Shown: positions 29,296 through 37,863 of the stretch, one piece after another
How the letters are laid out: the number at the start of each line of letters is the position of its first letter
Numbering within the stretch: the first letter of the stretch is position 1
NCBI GenBank assembly: GCA_963803125.1
Contig: CAWDLR010000004.1
Coordinates: 682,001-746,000, forward strand
From: G963675935 sp963803125
GTDB lineage: Bacteria; Planctomycetota; Planctomycetia; Pirellulales; Thermoguttaceae
Direction: 5' to 3'
DNA: 64,000 bases
The notes under the pieces: generated by a model
The model's database searches: none
What the model was told of the DNA's origin: nothing
The model's input: only the letters and a program-made list of their open reading frames with translations
Program-made: the position numbers and the translations under genes

Positions 29296-29484
29296 TCATC
29301 CAGCATGAAGGCGGCACAACATCTGCCAGTTTGCCACCAGGACGGTCAAGACGCCCAGAATCCAAGTTGGCACGGATTCGGGAGCGACGAGAAAGAACTG
29401 GTGGCAGGTGGTGCAATAGTTCAGGCCACGGACACTTCTGTTTTGGATCAACACCTCAGCACAGTTAGGGCAGGTGCATCGCAT
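29296..29484 (-). CDS. Small zinc-ribbon membrane protein, 62 aa
   Basis: ATG 29484 follows GGGAG. Two Cys pairs (CTCPNC and NYCTTCHQFF) form a likely zinc ribbon. A hydrophobic segment, PTWILGVLTVLVANWQMLCR, follows. The design (ribbon plus one membrane anchor) recurs as a small protein in planctomycetes as I remember it. Function unknown. Confidence 0.65.
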   Translation of the reverse strand: MRCTCPNCAEVLIQNRSVRGLNYCTTCHQFFLVAPESVPTWILGVLTVLVANWQMLCRLHAG

Positions 29485-29604
29485 GGTCGTCTCCCTGCTC
29501 CGATGCCCGAACGAGCGGAAAGAAGAGTCCCCATCTAATTCTAGCATAATCTCTTGTCGATTGTGGGATGGCAGATCGAAAATCGGCTTTGGGTTTCCGC
29601 CTTC

Positions 29605-30696
29605 TTATTGCTTCTTAACCCCGGTGATGCTGCGGATGTAGGCTACTTCACGAGCATCATAGGGCAAGCCGTCCTTGCGGAACACGTCGTGAAACCAAAC
29701 CGGCGGTTCTTCGGGGTATCTCTTTCCCTCTAGCGAATCCCACGGATATTTGCACTGGATGCGGCCTTCGACCAGGGCGGCGCTGGTGGCCCCTACCCCT
29801 TGCTGATGGAAATAACCGAGGATCGGATCAAACGTGCTCCCTTCGGTTCGCGCCATGAACTCGGTGCAGATCAGCGGGCGGCGATAACGGCGGAGTGCCT
29901 CCACTTCGGCCTTTACCACCGCCAGCGGTTGGTAGTTGTGAAAGGTGACGATGTCGGATTGCTCCAATTGCAGTCTCTCAAGTGGACCAATCCTCCGCTT
30001 CGCACTCCAGTTTCCCCAAATGCCGGAAGTCAGCGGCTGAGCGGGTCTGGCCTCCCGTGCCCAGCCGAATGCCTTTTCCAGCGTGGGTAGAACCGGTGGC
30101 ACGTCGGCGTGCGGCTCGTTCCAAACGTCCCAGAACTGCACACGACGGTCGTTGCGGAAATGAGCCACAACGCCAACCACATACAACTTCAGCCTCTCCC
30201 GCCTGGCAGGATCGTTCAGTACCGCTGGCCCCGGACATTGCACCCAGCGGGAGTTGTGCCGACGTGGTATCGGATCGGGCTGCTTGCCGAGCTTGGGGTC
30301 GGGATTAAAACAGGAATCGAGGAGCACAAACACCGCGCCGATGTGATGCTTGTCGGCGATCGACAAGAACTTCTCCATCCGTCCCGTGAACCCTTTGGAA
30401 TCTGACTGCCAGAGCAGGCTGTGAAGGAAGATGCGGACGGAGTTGTAGCCTAACGACTGCGCCCATCCCAATTCACGGTCAATCGTCTTCGGGTCGAAAG
30501 TCTCCGCCTGCCACATCTCCAGCGAATTGACGGCGGTGCTGGGCACGAAGTTGCAGCCTACCAGCCAGCCGTGTTCCTTTGCCCAGCGATCAGCCTGAGC
30601 GTTAGTCCAGCGGGGAACTGGTTCACCACTGGCCGATTGCGATAGAGGAAGGACTACCAACAACACAGCCGACAACAAAAAACGCCAACTCATCAT
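29605..30696 (-). CDS. Secreted GH5-like glycoside hydrolase
   Basis: 363 aa. ATG 30696, with GGAG five bases ahead, gives a signal peptide (MSWRFLLSAVLLVVLPLSQS). The TIM-barrel pattern of clan GH-A is seen: YNSVRIFLHSLLW, the acid/base segment FWDVWNEPHAD near residue 195 and the putative nucleophile strand PLICTEFMAR near 285. It begins with NFVPSTAVN, a feature of planctomycete beta-glycanase-like proteins. The likely substrate is a beta-linked polysaccharide, not specified by sequence. Upstream lies paired hairpin DNA. Confidence 0.82.
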   Translation of the reverse strand: MMSWRFLLSAVLLVVLPLSQSASGEPVPRWTNAQADRWAKEHGWLVGCNFVPSTAVNSLEMWQAETFDPKTIDRELGWAQSLGYNSVRIFLHSLLWQSDSKGFTGRMEKFLSIADKHHIGAVFVLLDSCFNPDPKLGKQPDPIPRRHNSRWVQCPGPAVLNDPARRERLKLYVVGVVAHFRNDRRVQFWDVWNEPHADVPPVLPTLEKAFGWAREARPAQPLTSGIWGNWSAKRRIGPLERLQLEQSDIVTFHNYQPLAVVKAEVEALRRYRRPLICTEFMARTEGSTFDPILGYFHQQGVGATSAALVEGRIQCKYPWDSLEGKRYPEEPPVWFHDVFRKDGLPYDAREVAYIRSITGVKKQ

Positions 30697-30734
30697 CACT
30701 CCATCTCCTGTGCCAAGTGTCGCGAACCGTTCAC

Positions 30735-30850
30735 GGGGACTGTCCCAATTTTCGCGGCGAAGTCCGCGAAAATGGGACTGTCCCCCTCGCCGTGGAAGGG
30801 GACAGGCACATTTTTCGACCCGAAACGGGCCGAAAAATGAGCCAGTCCCC
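30735..30850. repeat. Pair of perfect-arm hairpins
   Basis: Hairpin 1 (30735-30785): arms GGGGACTGTCCCAATTTTCGCG and its near complement around GCGAAGTCC. Hairpin 2 (30798-30850): arms GGGGACAGGCACATTTTTCG and CGAAAAATGAGCCAGTCCCC around ACCCGAAACGGGC. Both carry GGGGAC...GTCCCC ends, so they belong to one family. They lie between two minus-strand genes. Confidence 0.85.
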
Positions 30851-30910
30851 GGCCTGTGGGTTACAGTGTCGCTCACAGTTGTGAAGACCGACTTTCCCTG
30901 CACCTCGCCT

Positions 30911-31921
30911 TCACTTCATTGCGTGTTCCGCCGGGGTGACGCCGTGGCGGAATTTGCCGCCGCCGAAGGGCAGGGCGCGATACCGGCCGACCAGATCGAC
31001 GTTGGCCTTGGCGGGAATCTGCTTCTCTAGCCCCACGCACCAATAGGCGGCGTTGACCAGCAGGCGGCGCAGGCCCTCGCTCTGAAAATCTTGGCCGCAG
31101 CCCATCGTGGTGGTAAAGACGCGACCGACCTGGCCGCCGGACCCCTTGTATGTCTTCGTCCAGGCGACGGGCATCATCGGGTTGTTCTTCGCCCCGGCGA
31201 CCGGCTTGTCGCTCGGCCTCATCCCTTCGAGGACCTGGCCGAGAACCAACGGCCGGCAATCGCCCGGCAGCGGCAAGCGAACGGCGTAGACGTCGGTCGG
31301 ACACCAAATGTCGTCGCAGCCGCGGACGACCGGGTTCTGCTCCATTCCCTTGGCCAGCAGTCCGCGGGTGCTCTGGAAGCCGTGGTGCCCGTGATGATCG
31401 ATCCAGGTTTCGCCCAGGATCTGCCGGCCGAAGCCGCCCGGCCACTCCCGGCTGTCGAAACTATACTTCGAGTACCTCTTGCCCGGCGGAATGCAGAAGG
31501 CGTGCGTGGCCGTGCGGATGCCGATGATCGGCCGGCCCGACTTGACGTACTGGTCAACGTAGCGCATCTGCTCGTCGGGCAGATCGCGGAAGCGGGTGGA
31601 GATCATCATCAGGTCGGCGGTTTCCAGGGCTTCGAGGCCGGGGATGTTGTTGCGGTGGTCAGGGTCGATCGTGCCGTCTTTCGGATTGACGGCGAAGAGC
31701 ACGGTACAGGTGAAGCCGTGCCGCCGGGCGAGGATTTTGCCGAGTTGCGGCATGAACTCCTCGGAGCGGTATTCCTCGTCGCCGGAGATCAGCACGACCT
31801 GCTTGCCGCGGCCCGGCCCATCGCCGCCCTTGTACAGAACCTGAAAATCACCAGCCAGCGCGGAAGTTCCCAGAGTTGCTGCCAGCGAGAACAGCGCCAA
31901 GAGTCGCGTCATTGTCAACAT
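30911..31921 (-). CDS. Secreted ThuA-like protein
   Basis: 336 aa. ATG 31921 after GAGGA; signal peptide MTRLLALFSLAATLGTSALA. The ThuA-like glutamine-amidotransferase-like fold is shown by KQVVLISGDEEYRSEEF, ADLMMISTRFRDLPDEQM, SGRPIIGIRTATHAF (no nucleophile Cys at the elbow) and GETWIDHHGHHG. Planctomycetes carry many such exported proteins, presumed to act on sugars or to bind ligands; the true role is unknown. It follows the metallophosphoesterase gene by 38 bases on the same strand. Confidence 0.85.
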   Translation of the reverse strand: MLTMTRLLALFSLAATLGTSALAGDFQVLYKGGDGPGRGKQVVLISGDEEYRSEEFMPQLGKILARRHGFTCTVLFAVNPKDGTIDPDHRNNIPGLEALETADLMMISTRFRDLPDEQMRYVDQYVKSGRPIIGIRTATHAFCIPPGKRYSKYSFDSREWPGGFGRQILGETWIDHHGHHGFQSTRGLLAKGMEQNPVVRGCDDIWCPTDVYAVRLPLPGDCRPLVLGQVLEGMRPSDKPVAGAKNNPMMPVAWTKTYKGSGGQVGRVFTTTMGCGQDFQSEGLRRLLVNAAYWCVGLEKQIPAKANVDLVGRYRALPFGGGKFRHGVTPAEHAMK

Positions 31922-31959
31922 GATTGGTCCTCGTTCGTAGTTGTCTGCCAGAAAATCGG

Positions 31960-32730
31960 TCAAAGAAGAGCGCCGCTGTACTCGATTACAAGGTCGAGGG
32001 CCGGCTGCGGAGCGCGGCAATCGCAGAGCACGACTTCGCGTGGGCAGTTCACCCGCAGCGGCACGGCGTCGCGCAGTCCGCGGCTGACGAGCATCACGCA
32101 GTGGGGCCGCGAGAACCGCAGGCCATTCCAGCGATAGAACCAAGCGCCAGGATACTGCCGCCCGCGCCAGGCGAAGGCGGTGCATTGGCAGCCGTGCAGG
32201 TGCCCGGCGAAGACGATATCGTGTTCCGGCTCGACTTTCCGTCCGAAGGGGTTTGGATAGTGCGTGCAATGAATGGAGACGTCGGTCGGCGGGGCCTGGC
32301 GGAGGCGGGCGGCGCTGGCGACCACGCGCGTACTGCCTGCGAAGAAGGCAAGCGGCTGGCGGTCAAGCCAGACTCCGCCCGCCCGCTCCACCGCGCCCTG
32401 CACCGCAGCGATGCCGACGCGGCGATCATGGTTGCCGCCGATCGCGCCGACCAGGCACGTCCGCCGCGCGAAGGAGACCAGGGCTTCCAATTGCGGCAAT
32501 CCGCAGCGGCGGTCAACCAGATCGCCACCGAGCAGCAGCAGATCGGGCCGGGTCGTGGCGATGATTTGCCTCAATTGATCGCAAAGCGGTTCGGTGACGC
32601 GCTGGCGCAGGTGCAAATCGCTCATGTGGAGCGCGCGAAACGGACGATCCAACTGCGCCAGCCCGATCACCTCGCCGCGGACGGCGGGCGGCTGGCGGAT
32701 GCCAAGCTCAATCTTCCAAGGAAATCGCAT
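31960..32730 (-). CDS. Metallophosphoesterase
   Basis: 256 aa with the full calcineurin-like motif set: MSDLHL, GGDLVDRR, GNHDRR, CTHYPNPF and GHLHGCQ. The two-metal site is therefore complete. The short size and H-x-H end resemble UDP-2,3-diacylglucosamine-hydrolase-like and YkuE-like phosphoesterases. Its start overlaps the end of the upstream gene by 23 bases, so the two are probably translated together. Confidence 0.88.
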   Translation of the reverse strand: MRFPWKIELGIRQPPAVRGEVIGLAQLDRPFRALHMSDLHLRQRVTEPLCDQLRQIIATTRPDLLLLGGDLVDRRCGLPQLEALVSFARRTCLVGAIGGNHDRRVGIAAVQGAVERAGGVWLDRQPLAFFAGSTRVVASAARLRQAPPTDVSIHCTHYPNPFGRKVEPEHDIVFAGHLHGCQCTAFAWRGRQYPGAWFYRWNGLRFSRPHCVMLVSRGLRDAVPLRVNCPREVVLCDCRAPQPALDLVIEYSGALL

Positions 32731-33757
32731 CGTTCCCAGTTTCCGCAGGGCCGCCGTCGAGCGGCGGCCGACAGGATTTCGGCGTTCTTGCCGGCCGCAT
32801 CTCCCGCCGCATTTCGCGGGTGGCGAACACGCCCAGCGGCTTCACCAGCAGCAGGACCGCGTAGCTGCACAGCGCGAACGGCCAGTAGACGGACTTTTTC
32901 TTGGGTATTGCGGCAAGATAGGCGGCGGCCATCCGGTCGATCTCGCCGCGCACTTGCGCAAGCGCCGTCGCGCGGGACTCGCCTCGCCGCCCCGATTGCA
33001 GCAGCGCCGCGGTCGCGAACGATGGCAGGCGATCGCGCCAATCGCGGCGCCAGTCGATCAGGTCGTCGCAAATTTGCAGCAGCATCACCAGCGGAAACAG
33101 ATACGGAAGGCAGGGGGCTTCGGCGGTTGCTTGCCGTAGATCATGGAAGCCGCCACGTTTCGGCCGAGCAGGCGCGATCGCGGCCAGCGCGGCCAGCGAG
33201 AGCCGGACCACCTCTTCCCGATATGCGGCGACCCGCGGCAAGAGCCCCGGCTGACAGGGAAACCGCAGTTGCGGCCGCGTTCGCTCGACGCGACGCAACT
33301 CGCGGAAATAGGCAAGGTACACAGCGCAGACGCCGCTGTCGGCGGTGAGCAGTCTTCTCAGGCGGCGGTAACTTCGATCGCGGAAGCGGTGTTGATCGAA
33401 GTGATCGTTAATCAGCGCGCCGAGATCGAGGAGGCGGCTCAGCGCCGCGCGGCCTCCTCGCCCCAGTTGCTGCCCGTTGACGCGCGAGGAGAAATCGAAG
33501 GCCGCCACGCAGAGTGAGCGAAGCGGCGTTCTCGGCCGCTCCCGCCGGGGCTGAAGCAAGGCGGAGATCACGCATCCGGCCGCCTGGAAGAACGTGTCGA
33601 AGATCATGGCCGCCGCGTCCAAATGCAAACCAACCGTGGCACTGTGAAGCCCCGGACTCGAATATCGTAACTCGGCGGCGACCTGGCTGCAACCTCTCAG
33701 CATTCTCGGTCGGGGTCGATCGGTCCTCAGTCGAAGTAATTCGTCAGCACCTTCCAT
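32708..33757 (-). CDS. Putative class 1 isoprenoid-biosynthesis-like helical protein
   Basis: 349 aa from ATG 33757 (33703 and 33607 are alternatives). All-helical, with two acidic clusters: LINDHFDQHRFRDRSYRR (about 115-130) and LLQICDDLIDWRRDW (about 230-245). The spacing resembles the two Asp-rich magnesium sites of class 1 prenyl or squalene-type enzymes, but the first DDxxD is not canonical. C-terminal hydrophobic stretch SYAVLLLVKPLG. It overlaps a small membrane-protein gene upstream and the phosphoesterase downstream. Enzyme class is a guess. Confidence 0.55.
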   Translation of the reverse strand: MEGADELLRLRTDRPRPRMLRGCSQVAAELRYSSPGLHSATVGLHLDAAAMIFDTFFQAAGCVISALLQPRRERPRTPLRSLCVAAFDFSSRVNGQQLGRGGRAALSRLLDLGALINDHFDQHRFRDRSYRRLRRLLTADSGVCAVYLAYFRELRRVERTRPQLRFPCQPGLLPRVAAYREEVVRLSLAALAAIAPARPKRGGFHDLRQATAEAPCLPYLFPLVMLLQICDDLIDWRRDWRDRLPSFATAALLQSGRRGESRATALAQVRGEIDRMAAAYLAAIPKKKSVYWPFALCSYAVLLLVKPLGVFATREMRREMRPARTPKSCRPPLDGGPAETGNDAISLED

Positions 33758-33894
33758 GCCGAATAAATGCCGAGCAGACTTCCAAGCAAACTAACCAGAA
33801 ATGTCCCCATCAATCCAAGACCGATGGCACTACCGGCCCACCAGCCAAGATACCCGCCAACCGTCATGCCGACGAACATCAACAGCCGAGTCAT
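33727..33894 (-). CDS. Small two-helix membrane protein, 55 aa
   Basis: ATG 33894 starts TRLLMFVGMTVGGYLGWWAG, followed by a second helix GLMGTFLVSLLGSLLG. Gly-rich helix-helix pairs of this type are common small bacterial membrane proteins, perhaps glycine-zipper-like. First gene of the overlapping set down to the phosphoesterase. Function unknown. Confidence 0.7.
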   Translation of the reverse strand: MTRLLMFVGMTVGGYLGWWAGSAIGLGLMGTFLVSLLGSLLGIYSAWKVLTNYFD

Positions 33895-34014
33895 GATTTG
33901 GCTTTCTGGCACTGGAAGTCAATAGTCGGCAGTCTGGTCAGGTTCACGAACGAATGCTTTGTTCACGAGTAGGACTCCGCTCTCCCACCGCTCTTTTCCT
34001 CATTTCCGCCTGCG

Positions 34015-34398
34015 CTACTCGTTGCCCATCAACGGCCGCACCCCTTCGATGTGAAAGTGGACCAGGTACTTGCTGTCCTCTTCGCTGATGGCCAGGGCAG
34101 TGCAGCGGCGAAGGGCTGCGATCTTCTCGGGGTTGATTTCCTCGTCGATCACCACCAACGACAGCCGTTTGCCTGCATAGCCCTCGCCATCTTCGATGAA
34201 CAGATACGAGGCACTCGGGTTGTGGCCCACGTTGTCGTGGGTCAAGCGGTTGGCCATGACGAACGAACAAGTGCCGTCGTCATCCTTGTTCAAGAACAGG
34301 GGGCTGGCATAGATCGCCTGGTTCACCTGCCCGGCAAGATCGGTGGTTGCCAGCACACCGATTCCCTTGGCGTTCTCGAAATACTTGCTGAGTCTCAT
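34015..34398 (-). CDS. PPOX-type (pyridoxamine-phosphate-oxidase-like) flavoprotein
   Basis: 127 aa, GGGAG six bases before ATG. The split-barrel signature is seen in GIGVLATTDLAGQVNQAIYA, TCSFVMANRLTHDNVGHNP and SYLFIEDGEGYAGKRL. Members bind FMN, F420 or heme and act as small oxidoreductases or general stress proteins. Nothing in the neighbourhood fixes the substrate. Confidence 0.82.
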   Translation of the reverse strand: MRLSKYFENAKGIGVLATTDLAGQVNQAIYASPLFLNKDDDGTCSFVMANRLTHDNVGHNPSASYLFIEDGEGYAGKRLSLVVIDEEINPEKIAALRRCTALAISEEDSKYLVHFHIEGVRPLMGNE

Positions 34399-34509
34399 GT
34401 TCGCTCCCTTTTCTACGCGTCGATCGAAAGTGGTGGGTATTCCGCTTTGGTTCCGGCTGCTCCTACCGCCTTCCCCGCCCCTTCTGCACCGTCAATTCCG
34501 CCGACTTCG

Positions 34510-34980
34510 TCATCGCTTCCCTCTTGGCGATGTTGCGGAGGTCAGGCATTTCTCCATCGTCCAGTGAGGGATTGTCACTTCTTCGAATCAATCCCCCACT
34601 CTTGCATAGTCCTGTTTTTCGTAAAACGCCAGCGCCGTTTCTCGGGCATGGAGGATCATACGCTGATATCCAGCGTTCCGTGCCCACGTCTCGGAGAATT
34701 CCACCAGGGCTCTGCCGATTCCTTGTCGCTGCAATTCGGGAGCGACGGCCAGTTGCCGCATGCGAATGTCGCCGTTTTCCAGCGGATCGAGCATGAGGCA
34801 GGCCGCCAATTTGTCGCCGCAATAGCAGGCCAAGTGACGATAGCGTTGTTCGTTCTGCACGTCTTCAGCCGAGAACCGCAGGCCGATTGGTTTGCGAAGT
34901 ACGGCATTTCTAAGCTCGGCGGTCTCCCAGTATTCGGGGGAACCTTGTGCGACCTCACGGAATGTCAAATGTTGACTCAC
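34510..34980 (-). pseudogene. GNAT acetyltransferase with internal stop codon
   Basis: From GTG 34980 the GNAT fold is clear: RMRQLAVAPELQRQGIGRALVEFSETWA (acetyl-CoA loop) and ALAFYEKQDYARVGD. A TGA at 34588-34590 then stops the frame. Directly after it the same frame continues FEEVTIPHWTMEKCL, the usual end of the family (GY..VGxxFEEVxIPHxxMEK), to a second stop at 34510. A single base change (for example GGA to TGA) would explain this. The truncated 130-aa protein could still fold. Acceptor unknown. Confidence 0.75.
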
Positions 34981-35205
34981 GAAATTCTCAGCTTTCTCTC
35001 ACGCGCGTGTCTGCAAGCAACTACAGTGATGCTATCACCCGCACAGACGACATCAATGGTCGTCCGAGCCTGATCGAAGATGGGCGTACTTTGGTCTGCA
35101 ACGCACAGCGGTTTCATCGGCCCCATCCCTCCGTGTCGATCTCCCATTCCGCTGGGAAACGGGTTGGCTGTTTGCCTGCCGGGTAACGGCTGACACACCG
35201 GCGAT

Positions 35206-36090
35206 CTACTTGAGACGATCCCTTTTCCACGCCCGCACATACTCGATGCTGAATGTGGACGGCAAGTCCTTGTCGTTGGGCATTCCAAACCATTCTGGCA
35301 TGGTCTCGCTATCGAATGTCAGGTAGAGCGGGTAATGCCAGTGGGTATTCTCGACGGAGCGAACAAGCACGCCGTCCACGAAGAACCTAAGCTCTTTCTT
35401 GCTCCAGTCCAAGCCATAGACGTGCCAATCAGCGGCCAATCGCCAGGGGGCAATCCAGGCGTCTCCCACGCTGAAGTGAGCGGGGGTGTCATTGAATGCG
35501 TGCAGGGTCATGTTGTATTTGTTCTCGAAACCCTTTGCCTTTCCGCCGATCTCGAACACGTCGATCTCGGTCACGACGCCCGGCCCGCTGCCGTGCTGAA
35601 ACCAGAACGAGCTCGACCCGCCCGAATCCATCGGCTTGGCTTTCACCTCAAAGTAGCCGTAGGTGGTTCTTGACCTGGTGTGGAGGGCGGCGGAAGTATA
35701 GTCGTGGTAGCCGATTTTTTCGACCTCCGGCGGCAGCTTTTCTCTCCGCATCGTCAGATGGAGTTTGCCATCGGACGCCGTGACGTTCTTATCACTGAAT
35801 AGGGCAGGCTGGCGGCCTTTCCACCAAGTCATACCGACAATCCACTTCTTCGCATCAAGTCCCTTCTTCTCGAACTCGTCGCTCATCGGCTCGAAAGCCA
35901 CCCAGCCTCCCCAGTTCTGCTGGTCGGAGAGCGGGTAGGCATCGGTCACCCGCTTCGGAATCTCCTTCAAAGGGCCGGTCCTGTTCCAAATCTTGGTGGG
36001 TCGTTTATCACTGCCGGGAACCGGAGTATCGGCGGCGTAGGCAAGATGACCACTCACGAAGATGGCAAGCAGCAGGACTATGTTTCGCAT
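35206..36090 (-). CDS. Secreted GH16 glycoside hydrolase
   Basis: 294 aa. ATG 36090 gives a signal peptide (MRNIVLLLAIFVSGHLAYAA). The catalytic motif is TEIDVFEIGG (ExDxxE) near residue 165. Surrounding strands are typical of the beta-jelly-roll: YGYFEVKAKPMDSGGSSSFWF, WHVYGLDWSKKELRFFVDG and YLTFDSE. Subfamily traits (WWKGR, SDKN) resemble beta-agarase/porphyranase-like enzymes acting on algal galactans, but a laminarinase is possible. Confidence 0.88.
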   Translation of the reverse strand: MRNIVLLLAIFVSGHLAYAADTPVPGSDKRPTKIWNRTGPLKEIPKRVTDAYPLSDQQNWGGWVAFEPMSDEFEKKGLDAKKWIVGMTWWKGRQPALFSDKNVTASDGKLHLTMRREKLPPEVEKIGYHDYTSAALHTRSRTTYGYFEVKAKPMDSGGSSSFWFQHGSGPGVVTEIDVFEIGGKAKGFENKYNMTLHAFNDTPAHFSVGDAWIAPWRLAADWHVYGLDWSKKELRFFVDGVLVRSVENTHWHYPLYLTFDSETMPEWFGMPNDKDLPSTFSIEYVRAWKRDRLK

Positions 36091-36861
36091 TGCAGTGACT
36101 CGTGTGTTGGGACAACGGACGACCACCATGATACGCTCGCTACATCGTCAAGGAAAATGGCCCGCTATTGCAAATCATTGCGCCTTACCCCATCCGAGGG
36201 CTTTTGTCGCACTCCACTACAGTTGCTTCCGATGCGTTTGGCCGGGCGTCCGGGTGATGTATGCCTTGCAACGAAGCTAACGTACTTGATCGAACCTGCA
36301 ACTCGCCAATGGCAGCGCGCGTAGGACTTCTCTTTTACCACGAAGCTCTGTCGTGCGCAGCGGTCGTTCTCGGTGGCCCGTGAAGGGGAGACATCGCTTC
36401 GGGTTATTCCTCCGTCGTCCCCCCAAACGAGTTTTTCGTTGCCGCGCGTTGACACCCCGCTACCATGCAACTATAACGAGGGTATGTCGTTTTGTGGTGC
36501 ATAACTCGTCTGTGGGGGGAGTTTTTCCATATCGCGGCAAGATGGTTGGGGGGCGGGGGAACGCGGTCCGGCGGATTTCTGGCCACGTCTGCATCACCAT
36601 TTCTGATCGAATTGCTTTACCGTCGTCTGCGCTGGGGGTATCGGACTAGATTGGCAAGAAGATTGCCACCTTAGAAGGAGTAAGCACTCGGACAGGTTTC
36701 TGACCGGCACACGCCGGCTGCATGCTGGCAGACTGTACGAGTGCGACGAACACGGATGAGCGGAATTCGCGGCCTGCGGTCGTTGTTCGGTGACGCTCGC
36801 GTCACCCAGAAGGACGGAGTCTGCGCCAATCAGCCGCGAACGGACCTGGGTTGACGATTCG
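36091..36861. other. Long leader/promoter region of the exopolysaccharide locus
   Basis: About 770 bases between the divergent GH16 gene and the polysaccharide locus. It contains the sigma-54-like site at 36652-36667, an AAGGAG not followed by a frame, a small palindrome GGTGACGCTCGCGTCACC (about 36789-36806), and a 32-codon ORF from ATG 36756 (SGIRGLRSLFGDARVTQKDG) that may be chance. No larger gene is seen. Confidence 0.45.
36652..36667 (+). promoter_or_regulatory. Sigma-54-like -24/-12 promoter element
   Basis: TGGCAAGAAGATTGCC matches the sigma-54 consensus TGGCAyrnnnnTTGCw, with GG at -24 and GC at -12 exactly ten bases apart. It lies about 195 bases before the first gene of the locus. 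The site is nearly palindromic (GGCAA-GAAGA-TTGCC), so it also reads on the other strand, and could instead be an operator. Confidence 0.45.
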
Positions 36862-37863
36862 ATGGAATCCGGCACGCGGCCCGGCGATTTGACGACGCCA
36901 GCCGCACCATCGCCGATTGCCGACTTGCCCGCCAAGCAGCGGAACAGCCCAGCGGACGTGACTGCACTTGTCAACGCCTTCACGATCGACGTGGAAGACT
37001 ATTTCCAGGTCTCTGCTTTTGAGGAACAGATTCCTCGCGACCAATGGGATCGCTGGGAGAGCCGCGTCGAGGCCAACACCCATCGCATCCTCGAGTTGCT
37101 CGATCGCCACGAAGTAAAAGGCACGTTTTTTGTCCTTGGGTGGATCGCAGAGCGGCATCCGGGACTGGTCCGCGAGATTCACGCCCGCGGGCATGAGATT
37201 GCTTCCCACGGTTATTGGCACAAGCTGATCTACCAGCAGACGCCCGAGGAGTTTCGCGTCGATCTGCGGCGGTCGCGCGACGTGCTGCAAGAGACCATCG
37301 GCCAGCCGGTCACGGCGCACCGCGCTGCCAGTTTCTCAATCACCAAGCAGTCGCTCTGGGCGTTGCAGATCCTGGTTGAAGAGGGCTTCTTGATCGATTC
37401 GAGCGTTTTCCCCATCCACCACGACCGTTACGGCATTCCGGGGGCCGAGCCGCAGCTGCACAAGTTGACGACGGCAGCCGGTCAGCTCTGGGAGTTCCCG
37501 CCGTCGGTCGCACGGTTTGCCGGCATGAATGTGCCCGTCGGCGGCGGCGGCTACTTCCGCCTCTATCCGCTCGCTTGGACAACGTATTGTCTTCGCAAGA
37601 TCAATCGTGCCCGGCAGCCGTTTGTGGTCTACTTCCACCCCTGGGAACTCGATCCCGGCCAACCCCGCATTCCGGTCCGTTCGCGGTTGTCGCGGTTCCG
37701 CCACTATGTCGGACTATCGAAGAACGAGCGAAAGCTCGACGCCTTCTTGCGGCGCTTCCGCTTTGGACAAATCGGCGACGTCGTTGCTCGGCAGACGGCA
37801 GCAGACGGACTGCCTTTCGTCAATGCGGCAGAAACCGCGATGGAGCGTGCCGCCGACAGATGA
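36862..37863 (+). CDS. Polysaccharide deacetylase, PEP-CTERM/XrtA-locus type (DUF3473)
   Basis: About 333 aa from ATG 36862 (a GTG at 36790 is possible). NodB homology: FTIDVEDYFQVSAFE with the metal/catalytic Asp pair at about residues 43-45, GHEIASHGYWHKL with the metal His pair, and AHRAASFSI. The DUF3473-like C-terminus, YFHPWELDPGQPR, completes the pattern of the subfamily that accompanies exosortase-type exopolysaccharide loci. It removes N- or O-acetyl groups from the polymer. No exosortase gene is in the window. First gene of the locus; stop overlaps the next start (ATGA). Confidence 0.87.
   Translation: MESGTRPGDLTTPAAPSPIADLPAKQRNSPADVTALVNAFTIDVEDYFQVSAFEEQIPRDQWDRWESRVEANTHRILELLDRHEVKGTFFVLGWIAERHPGLVREIHARGHEIASHGYWHKLIYQQTPEEFRVDLRRSRDVLQETIGQPVTAHRAASFSITKQSLWALQILVEEGFLIDSSVFPIHHDRYGIPGAEPQLHKLTTAAGQLWEFPPSVARFAGMNVPVGGGGYFRLYPLAWTTYCLRKINRARQPFVVYFHPWELDPGQPRIPVRSRLSRFRHYVGLSKNERKLDAFLRRFRFGQIGDVVARQTAADGLPFVNAAETAMERAADR

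Noticed and set aside
34588..34590. Selenocysteine recoding at the internal TGA of the GNAT gene
   Set aside because: GNAT enzymes have no known catalytic Sec here, and no SECIS-like hairpin is evident after the codon. A point mutation or read error is simpler.
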